Below are positions 56,045-64,000 of a stretch of DNA of 64,000 nucleotides, piece by piece. A program made the translations under genes and the position numbers. Each line of letters opens with the position of its first letter. The first letter of the stretch is position 1. The notes below the pieces were generated by a model. It did no database searches. It was not told the origin of the DNA and worked only from the letters and a program-made list of their open reading frames with translations. The DNA comes from Apoda limacodes (taxonomy: Eukaryota; Arthropoda; Insecta; Lepidoptera; Limacodidae), in the NCBI GenBank assembly GCA_946406115.1, contig OX291557.1, positions 14,354,501 to 14,418,500 of the forward strand, read 5' to 3'.

Positions 56045-56205
56045 ATTAAATTTCGAAACCGGTTTCCAAAAGGAGTTAAAAGTTTCCCTTCGGCCGCTTT
56101 CGAAACCAGTTTCCCAAAAAGGAAAAGTATGTCTTTTACCGAAACCCGGTTTCCAAATAGGAACATTAATATTTTTTTCGAAACCAGTTACCATTTGAAA
56201 CAAAA
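56045..56205 (-). repeat. Diverged tandem repeat, about 4 units of 45-50 bp
   Basis: 'ttcgaaaccggtttccaaaa' and variants recur near 56049, 56097, 56138 and 56178. On the minus strand they give FWETGFE/WKPGFGK-like repeats inside a 72-codon frame, but nothing else supports a gene. Confidence 0.65.
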
Positions 56206-56849
56206 AAATTCTGTATCGAAACTCCTTTTACAAGACGTAATCTGTCAATTGTGATTGGTGATCTGATTAATACATTTCACCGAAAAGAGAGATAGCGCAA
56301 TACTGTTTAGATTTATTATACCCTTTGCTTAGTTAGTGGAATTTTGTTGATGTTAATTAATTAAGTACGTACTATGATTTTTTTTTTAATTTAAAATAGA
56401 CCATCTTCCTCATATTATATACAGGAATTTTGAGTTTCGGAAATAGTGCCTTGGGTCATACCAAACTAAAAAATCTTCATTACTAACGATGTCTTGAGGA
56501 ATTGAAACGTTAAGAAGTATTTGCAATTTCGAGACAAAAACCTATTCGTAAGTTTGATATAACTAGGTACATTGAAAACAATAAAACCTGAACAAAAAAA
56601 CTGTTCTGCAAATACTTTATCACGAAATTAGAACCCCAAAATTATATAAATTAAAAAAAAGTTCAAAAAATAAAACCCGACTACTGAAAAATCACGCTTT
56701 AAAAGGAAGAAACAAGAAAATATTGTTAAATTGTTATGTGCAATATATTCGGTATTTATCGTCTTTCAAATAAACAATTTACACGTAATATATTCAAATG
56801 TATTTATTAAATATTTATATTGATGTTTAAAGGAGAGCCGTGGTCTATC

Positions 56850-57090
56850 GTGGTCGTCAAGTTATATTATAAATGTGAAAGTAACTACGTCTGTCTGTAT
56901 GTTACCTCTTTACGCTTAAACCGCTGAACCGATTTAGATGGGCATGGAGATACTTTGAATGCCGGGAAAGGACAGAAGACAGTTTTTATCCCAAAACAAA
57001 TCACAAGTTCCCTTGGGAATAACTAAAACTGAGCTAAATGAGTTGACGTAGGAATCCCATTCCGATAACCAAATTTAGGGCGGGTGGAGC
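56850..57090 (+). repeat. RTE-like 3' repeat inside the foldback element
   Basis: 'tataaatgtgaaagtaacta', 'ccgctgaaccgatttagatg' and 'gggcgggtggagccgctgg'. Confidence 0.75.
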
Positions 57091-57109
57091 CGCTGGAAAA
57101 ATAATTCAT

Positions 57110-57425
57110 TAATTACCAGCTATCCCATTAATATTATAAATGCGAAATTTTGGATGTTTGGTTGATTGTTACTCAATCATGCTTCAACTACTGGATGGAT
57201 CGGGATGAAACTTGGCACACATATAGTAGGTCCTGGAATAGGTCATAGGCTATTTTTCATCCCGAAAAATTTAAGAGTTTCTGCGGGAACAACCATAACC
57301 GAATTCCACGAACGAACCATAACTGCAGATATAGCCTGCTGAAACAAACTTGTTTAGTATAATCAAGGACTTGTCGTAGGTATCCTAGGCCGATAACCAA
57401 ATTTAGGGCGGGCGGAGCCGCTGGC
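57110..57425 (+). repeat. Second RTE-like 3' repeat inside the foldback element
   Basis: 'taatattataaatgcgaaat', 'gatgaaacttggcacacata' and 'gggcgggcggagccgctgg'. Nearly the same as 61400-61850. Confidence 0.75.
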
Positions 57426-57669
57426 TAAAGATGGTATTTAAATATATTACGTGTAAGTTGTTTTTATAATATAGACGATAAAATACTGAATAGTTTGTAC
57501 ATAACAATTTCAGTTAAGTATATTTTCTTGTTTCATACTTTTTAAAGCGTGATTTTTCAGTATTAAACATTTAAGTTTTTGAACTTATTTTTTATGGATG
57601 GATGTTGACGCTTTGTGTTTTTTGTCTATTCGTAGTACTAATAAATTACATTTTTTTATAAAGTACGCG

Positions 57670-57835
57670 ATCTTTAGGGTCTCGTACCCAAAGAGTGGCT
57701 TCAGTTGCCACTATTACTAAGCCCTCGCTGTTTGTCCGACCTTTAAGGGTCTGAATTGTGTCACAGAAGATTGTTTTTATGGCGAATATCCTAATGTACA
57801 TCAAAAATAGCAAAAAATAAAGGTGGACCCCTGAG
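57670..57835 (+). repeat. Decayed fragment of the ccgtccgt-type repeat
   Basis: 'tagggtctcgtacccaaaga' start and 'aagccctcgctgtttgtccg' further in. Confidence 0.5.
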
Positions 57836-58577
57836 CCACGTTCATAAACCCAACTTGGGGTAACCCGGGTAGCACTGACAGCAGGATAGCAAATGAAAAA
57901 AAATTGAAATAGGGCAGATTACAGAACTCGAAGGCTATGGCTATAACTCATTCGCTATTGTCTGTTCATAATTTCTGAATATATCGTCGATATAAAAGAT
58001 ACCTACTATCTGTGTCAACATTTTGTTAATAAAAGAACACAATTTCTATACTATATGTACCTATAGCTATACCACGCGTCGAATCGATGACTGATAGGGA
58101 AGAATAGAGCCATGTGGCAACCATGGATTCCTTTTATCAAACGAGGTTAGCTCTGCAGGCGGTTTATGGTTGTAGAAGCATGAGGCATGCCTACACTCAG
58201 CTCTGACGTCTACATGTTTAATTGATCATTATGACTGTATGAAAAAGAAAGTTGGTATTTGTGTCTCTCTGTTAGTATGTTGTATTTTAAAGCAGCTTGA
58301 ACTATCAGGAGAGAGGGAGAGAGAGAGAAGAAGAGAAAGGTATATACACAATCAGCTTTCGCCCATGGTTTTACTCTAGTTATATAATAGGAGGTCATGG
58401 GCTAGTTAAATTCGACTATTAGAAACGATTTGTGAAGTTACGCAACGTCGGGCGTAATCAGTCACTGGATCGGCGATCGCTCCAGTTGCACATTTAACTG
58501 AGCCCCTTCGTGCTTCGGAGAGCACAGTCCTGGCTTATGTCATAGTGACAACAGCCGTTAAGCTAATCCTTGAACGG

Positions 58578-58578
<1 letters not shown>
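57836..58578. other. Intergenic, nothing recognised
   Basis: A short GA-rich run at 58310-58340; no gene. Confidence 0.5.
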
Positions 58579-58643
<65 letters not shown>

Positions 58644-59125
58644 CCACTAAGGTGGCAAACAAGCCTACGGTCCGCCTGATGGTAAGCGGTCACCGTAGCC
58701 TATGGACGCTTGCAACACCAGGGGCATCACTCGCGCGTTGCCGACCCTTCAGAAATCTAATAACTTCTTTTTTGAAGAACCCCATACTGTAGTCCTTAGA
58801 GAAAACCTTGGCAGGGAGCTCATTCCACAACCCAAGGGTTCGCGGGAGGAAGTTTCTCTGAAACCGCACTGTTCGCGACCATTTTGGTTCCAAAGTGTGA
58901 GAATGAATTCCCTGTCGATGGCGAGCGGTGCGATGGTAGAAAGTAGCCGTGGGCATCATTTCGAACAATTCCTCAGAACACAATCCATTGTACAAGCGGT
59001 AGAACACACACAGGGAGGCAAAGTCTCTCCTCAGACTTAAGGGTTCGATACCGCAAGTGAGTTTGGGATCGTCGACAATTCTCACAGCCCGTCGTTGAAC
59101 CGAGTCAAAAGGGCCAAGCTAGTTT
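58579..59125 (-). mobile_element. Young LINE 3' end with 62-nt poly(A) tail
   Basis: On the minus strand a frame from about 59125 through 58690 reads GPFDSVQRRAVRIVDD, CVFYRLYNGLCSEELF, RTVRFQRNFLPRTLGLWNEL and FFKKEVIRFLKGRQR, the conserved C-terminus of a non-LTR retrotransposon protein. After the stop comes the 3' end with 'ttgtttgccaccttagtggt' and an uninterrupted run of 62 A (T on the plus strand, 58579-58640). The element is 5'-truncated. The intact frame and long pure tail indicate recent insertion. It is the best reference in the window for the scraps at 14930, 21005, 23090 and 45260. Confidence 0.88.
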
Positions 59126-59505
59126 ACTCTTTCCATAGCTCGATAATTTCCGTTAATCCTTACTAGGGCAGTGTGGTGGTTATTCAAAGAGGTGCCTAAA
59201 AATATACCAAAGTATTTAATACATAGAAAAAAGCTTTATTTAGATAAAGTAACCTACATTTAGATAGAGTAAAGTAAATTGAACTACAATTCATAGGTGG
59301 ATAACAGCGATGTCGATTTAATGATAAAAAAACTGTATTGTTCATTGTTATTAGTAATGCGGATGTTTATAGAAACATGTCTTATATCAATCACATGGTC
59401 TAATTGGGGACAATGAATACGTTAAGCTTTGATTTGAAGATCAAGGATGTTTTTTTTATGAAGAAATGACAAGTGCTGAGGGCGTGGTGGTACTGATACT
59501 GGACC

Positions 59506-59513
59506 TATATAAA
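59506..59513 (+). promoter_or_regulatory. TATA box of N6
   Basis: TATATAAA, 60 nt before the ATG. No ACGATTC initiator is seen. Confidence 0.5.
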
Positions 59514-59572
59514 CCGAAATATGTTTTATTGTAATTATAACTTGTGCAATCCCAGCTCAAATCCATTTCAAA

Positions 59573-60632
59573 ATGTTCTTCCGAGTGGTAAGTTTTAATT
59601 TAAATATAAATTTATTTTAATTTTACTTTTGAATTAACTTTCCATACAAACAAACTACAGTAAAACAAAATTTTTAAATAGTTTAAAAAATTACCAACAA
59701 TTAGGCAAAACAAAAAGAGGCAAATTATGAAAACGTATGTCTACTCTATGTGTGTGTACCAAATTAACAAATTTACAGTCTTTTGTGTTATAGACACAAT
59801 ATTACTTTTATTATTAATGTTTTGCCACAAAACTAGAAATAATAACGAATGCTTTAAATCAAACGGCTTTAGGAGACTGTCTTTTTATCCACCTATGCTT
59901 TTTTCGCAATTCTTCGTAAAAAAGAAACAAATTGGTATAAGTTAATAAAAATCAAACCTCTATTTTATACTTATAAATAAATATTCTTTAATATATAGAG
60001 AAGTAATATTTCTTTGTAAGTATGTAGCCTGGATAATCTCTGTAACTACCGAACCGATTCTAAAAATTCTTTAACTAATATACTTCTAGCTACTACTATA
60101 ATACTGTATTGAGTAATAAAGGCTTTGTTTTGTTTTGATTAAGATAGGTGTACTTCGAAATATCTATTGTTATGAATTAAGTCAAAAAAAATGGCCACTA
60201 TTTCTTCTCGCAAAAAAACCCTGATTTTATGCATAAGTATTGCCAGGATTAAAGAGGAATTATAGAAATTGAAAAGGATATAAAATATTTTTCATTCCAA
60301 CTGAGAGCTCACACGGAAATATTTTAAGTACTATTTCTCACGTCTTAAAAGTGCTTATAATTTAATGGGTTTTCTCATGAAGGGAATCTCTGTGAAGCTC
60401 ATAAAGCCTTTCTACAAAAATAATAGTATATTTGTATTTATGCACGTTTTTGTTACAGTTTGCTCTCCTCGTCTTGGTGGCGGTGGCTTTCGCTAACCCC
60501 AAGCCTGATCCTCAGGCCATCACCTACGTCTCAGGGGTCCCAGCGGTGAGCTACTCAGGATACGCTCCCCTCGCTTACTCCGCTCCCTACGCAGCTCTTC
60601 CTTACGCTTACAACGGATATTATGTCCGCTGA
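59573..60632 (+). CDS. N6: Tyr/Ala-rich Nplp4-like secreted peptide, two exons
   Basis: Exon 1 is 59573-59587 (ATG TTC TTC CGA GTG, MFFRV), then GTAAGT. Exon 2 is 60459-60632 after TGTTACAG, TGA stop. The protein has 62 aa: signal peptide through FALLVLVAVAFA, then NPKPDPQAITYVSG and a Tyr/Ala/Pro/Ser body ending NGYYVR. It shares the 15-nt first exon, phase-0 intron (871 nt) and FAL-LV-VA signal core with N1-N5, but has Arg in place of Lys at position 4. AATAAA lies 64 nt past the stop. Codons in exon 2 are GC-rich against an AT-rich intron, which supports coding. Role by analogy only: small secreted neuropeptide-like or cuticular peptide. Confidence 0.85.
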
Positions 60633-60695
60633 GTTCGGAACACTGTTAATGACAAATCAAGTGAATAAGGACACCGAAATACCAAATGATTTTAT

Positions 60696-60701
60696 AATAA
60701 A
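60696..60701 (+). terminator. Polyadenylation signal of N6
   Basis: AATAAA 64 nt downstream of the stop codon. Confidence 0.7.
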
Positions 60702-61024
60702 GATTTAGTAGCATATCCTTTGTTTATATATTACTTCAGCCCTATTTAGTTGAAGTGGTTTTACTTCCTACTTTATATCTCCTAGCTGAAATTTTAATTT
60801 TAACAGACGACGGTGACCTCACAACGATTGTAGAAATATGTAATTTAAGATGACGATAAATACCCTTATATTCCAAAACAGTCTATCTTATTTGTTCTGG
60901 ATTGTAGAACTGGGCATATTCTTTAATTCTGAAACAGTTTCAGAAGTTAGGGAGAGATATAACCCATAAGACTTAAACAGAATTTTAAAATAATGTTTAG
61001 AAATTAAGAAAATAAATACCATTA

Positions 61025-61385
61025 ACATTATAAAGGCGAAAAATTTGTGAGTGTGTATGTTTGTTACTTCTTCACGCTTCAACCACTGAACGGATCGGGA
61101 TGAAACTTGGCATACATATAGGTTAGGTCCTAGAATAGCATATAGGCTACTTTTTATCCCGAAATTCCCGCGAGAATAACTATAACCGAGCTTAAACGAA
61201 CTACAGCTATAGCTACAGCTTGATATAGCAAACTTCATTAGTGTAATTAAGGAGTAAATCACAGTCGCCGATAACCGAATTTAGCGCGGGGTAATTAAGG
61301 AGTAAATCACAGTATCAATACTGAGATTAAATAAAGGAGTGCCACGCCGATAACCAAATTTAAGGCAGGGCGGCCGCTAGCAAAA
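61025..61385 (+). repeat. RTE-like 3' repeat with a duplicated end
   Basis: 'cattataaaggcgaaaaatt', 'gatgaaacttggcatacata' and 'gataaccgaatttagcgcgg', followed by repeats of 'gtaattaaggagtaaatcac'. Confidence 0.7.
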
Positions 61386-61399
61386 TTCATTAATTACCA

Positions 61400-61850
61400 G
61401 CTAGCCCATTAATATTATAAATGCGAAAGTTTGGATGTTTGGTTGTTTGTCACGCTTCAACCACTGGATGGATCGGGAACCGCACAACTGATTTAGATGA
61501 AATTTGTCTGAGTCCCGGGAAGGACATAGCCTATTTTTCATCCCGGAAAATTCAAAAGTTCCCGCGGGAATAACTATAACGTTTCTTACTTAATCCTTCT
61601 GCACTGGGAGCATTTAAATGAGCTGAAATTTTGCACTCAGAGAGTTAAAGATACGGAAAAGGACAAAGGCTACTTTTTATCCCCTTTTTATTTATAAATT
61701 CAATAGTTCCCGCGGAAGTAACTATAACCGAATTCCACGAACGAACCATAGCTGCAGATATAGCTTGCTATAACAAACTTCTTTAGTATAATCAAGGGGT
61801 TGCCGTAAGAATCCTACGCCGTTAACCAAATTTAGGGCGGGCGAAGTCGA
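61400..61850 (+). repeat. RTE-like 3' repeats
   Basis: Opens 'taatattataaatgcgaaag', contains 'aagttcccgcgggaataact', and closes 'aatttagggcgggcgaagtc'. Confidence 0.75.
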
Positions 61851-61860
61851 GTCATAAATA

Positions 61861-62724
61861 ATCATAAAAATGCCTAAAAGTTTACTTGTAGGTTCTCGAT
61901 ATTGAGTCGGGGAACTAAACCATTTTTTATTACATTTATAGCTGCATATTTAAAGAAAAAGCTTGAGTTTCCCAGTTTTTTTTATTAAATTAACCACTGA
62001 ACACACATAGCCATTTATTTTTATGGTAAGAAATCGTGTAAAGTCATAACTTAGATGTGTTATAATTTTTCACCATATAAAAATGTTTCCTATTTGCTAT
62101 CTAGATGGCGTTGGCGTCGAATTAGATCGCTTATGGTTTTGTTGACAAAAAGTGATGTTATAGTAAAGCAGCTAATACTGAATATTTTTTACAAGTTATA
62201 TAAACTGAAGTTATCTGTAAACCGGAGCAAGCAATTTTTTTTTGTCTGTTTGAGAAATGATCGATTTGTTGGTTACATCAATGCATTTTTTTCCACATTT
62301 TGGCCAATTATGGATGTTACCAACAACATTTTATGTGGAGGTTTTGTAAGAAAGGTTTTTTTGGATAGGAAAAAGGGTGTATCCTTTATTTTGTAAACAA
62401 TAGCTGCTAAATTCTGTGATGTAAGTTATGTTGATTAAAATTTTAGGAATTCATGTTGACTTAAATACATTTTATAACAACATTAGATTTATTCATAGGG
62501 CTATACTCTTAGATATTTTCCATAGTGTGCAAATATAAAATTCATCAGCAATGATCGCACTTAATGTGTTAATTTATTACATTTTGGCAGTATCCGACAG
62601 TTAAAAATTTAACTGTAAAAATTAAATAAACAACGATTTTAAGTATATTGGCATGAGTTACGATTGTTAGTAGGATATTAAAATAACATATTATAAGATT
62701 TAAAAAACTGTAAAATATAGCGTT
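61861..62724. other. Intergenic, nothing recognised
   Basis: A 113-codon frame at 62055-62396 has no domain, promoter or codon bias supporting it. Confidence 0.4.
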
Positions 62725-62955
62725 TTCGTCGTAGAGGGACGTAACCTAGACAGATCGACGTAGTTTTTTATCTGAGTAGGGTAGCATTAAAAAGAAAAAA
62801 AATACCTTAACTTGTTGGTTACGTCAATTAGCCTTTCTGCCATCGATATGTTGTATCTTATTCCAATTTTCAGCCAAATCGGTTTAGTTGTTATCGCGTA
62901 AAGAAGAAAGAAACATGAAAACACACACCTTTTGTATTTATTACATAAGTAGGAC
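62725..62955 (+). repeat. LINE-tail type interspersed repeat
   Basis: Ends 'aaatcggtttagttgttatc', 'aacacacaccttttgtattt', the typical tail seen in many lepidopteran LINE remnants. Confidence 0.55.
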
Positions 62956-64000
62956 TGATTAATGTCATAATGGTCTTATAAATTTCTTCTTATCATGTAT
63001 TTTGTGAATTTATATCGGGTTTTTAAAAGTCTAGTTTCTTACGCATTGTTTAAACACGGAAGTAGTATTCATAGAAGTCACAAACGGAGATTTGTCTCTT
63101 CAATTACTTTGGTTTCAAGGTTAGATTGTACATACGACAGTAAATATTTAGTACCAGTAGGTATGTGATTAAAATTTAAATTCACAAATAAGTGGGTTAC
63201 CTAATTTTTAATTCTTGGAATGCCACGGTGACTCATGGAAACATATCATGGGTCTGTGGTCCCATTTTCTTATACAAGTACATTACTTGGATAACACAAA
63301 TAGATAAATTACTTAAATAATAAGATATATATTGACTGACATAATATATTATATTACTAGCTTTTGCCAGCGGCTTCGCCCACCCTAAATTTGGTTATCG
63401 GCATAGGATTCTTACGGCAACTCCTCAATTATAAAAAAAAACACAGAAGGTAAAATATTTTTAAATACGTACCGCCCTTCCCCCTCATGACTGCCCGCCG
63501 GCCTCGCACATCATAAATGCGCCCGCAATACTTGATAATTATTTTGCTGCCATGTTATTTTAAAACTGCGAAATCGAATGATGAACAGGGCAATTTTGTT
63601 TTAAATTAAATGCTTGTGATGAATAACGTATTTATTTGGATAAAGATTAATATCGTGTTTATAAAGACACCTTTACAAATAATGCATTATTTTAGAACAA
63701 ATATGGTAAGCATAAAAAAGATTATAGTGAGCCAACCTTAAAATATAGACATATGCTGTAGCGGACTTTTTTTTAAAACTTTTATAGGGGAACAATTCTG
63801 TCATACATGATTTTTGGGAAACTCTAACCGTTTACGCAACGCACGCAGCGGAAGCTCTCAAAAGGATAAAAACACCCCGATTTTGAAACGTTTTTCATTA
63901 GTGCTCCGCTCCTATTTGTGTAACCGTGATGATATACAGCCTATAACCTTCCTCGATAAATGGGCTATCCAACACTTTTTTTAAATCCGACCAGTAGTTC
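62956..64000. other. Right end of window
   Basis: No gene seen. An antisense RTE-like scrap lies at 63355-63430 ('gccagcggcttcgcccaccc'). Confidence 0.5.

Larger units (their letters stand above)
56661..57596. mobile_element. Foldback element with about 150-bp imperfect TIRs
   Basis: Left arm 56661-56806 and right arm 57433-57596 are inverted copies: 'actgaaaaatcacgctttaa', 'gaaacaagaaaatat', 'ttgttatgt', 'tatcgtct' and 'acacgtaatatatt' occur in this order in the left arm and reversed in the right. The centre is occupied by two RTE-like repeats. Confidence 0.78.

Noticed and set aside
62055..62396. 113-codon plus frame
   Set aside because: AT-rich chance frame; no promoter, conserved motif or codon bias.

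Overview
The window looks like nuclear DNA of a moth or butterfly. It is AT-rich and sparsely genic, with GT-AG introns, TATA/initiator promoters and AATAAA signals. It is crowded with interspersed repeats that I recognise as typical of Lepidoptera: RTE-like 3' fragments, tRNA-headed SINEs, jockey-type LINEs, and a repeat that starts as 'ggttccgtaccc' and ends in 'gactcgcacttggcc'. There are no bacterial operons, CRISPR arrays or viral genes. The species is not identifiable by eye.

Left part (1-14014): a head-to-tail tandem duplication with a unit of about 8.6 kb. Each unit carries two intronless minus-strand genes, here called A and B, each encoding 189 aa. They are Ser/Arg-rich paralogues that I cannot assign to a known family. 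The complete unit is 5405-14014. The first copy is cut by the window edge, and only its part 1-5404 is seen. A (319-888) and A' (8774-9343) encode the same protein. B (3739-4308) and B' (12350-12919) differ at two residues. All four have a TATA box 32-33 nt upstream of a CAGTT initiator and share a conserved box just upstream of the TATA.

Middle and right part (14212-60632): six members of a small-secreted-protein family, most like insect Nplp4 or small cuticular peptides. They are dispersed on both strands and separated by transposons. All have the same architecture: a 15-nt first coding exon (Met-Phe-x-[Lys/Arg]-hydrophobic), a phase-0 intron and one second exon. Members: N1 (14212-15520, -), N2 (24870-25466, -), N3 (40647-41297, -, damaged), N4 (45140-47328, +), N5 (48258-50231, +) and N6 (59573-60632, +). 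N1, N2 and N4 encode nearly the same peptide. N1-N4 share a core promoter, a TATA box 34-37 nt before an ACGATTC initiator. N5 and N6 are Gly/Tyr-rich or Tyr/Ala-rich relatives.

Mobile DNA fills the rest. It includes two reverse-transcriptase relics (21506-24301), a DDE transposase fossil (29324-29850), a TIR element broken by a jockey LINE (31727-35085), a hAT-like element with two further repeats nested in it (35093-37288), a 2.5-kb element with 48-bp TIRs and an internal minisatellite (41615-44118), a Harbinger-type element with TAA target duplications inside the N4 intron (46099-46763), a foldback element (56661-57596), and a young LINE end with a 62-nt tail (58579-59125). The parts most worth following up are the unassigned A/B gene pair with its tandem duplication, and the micro-exon N family.
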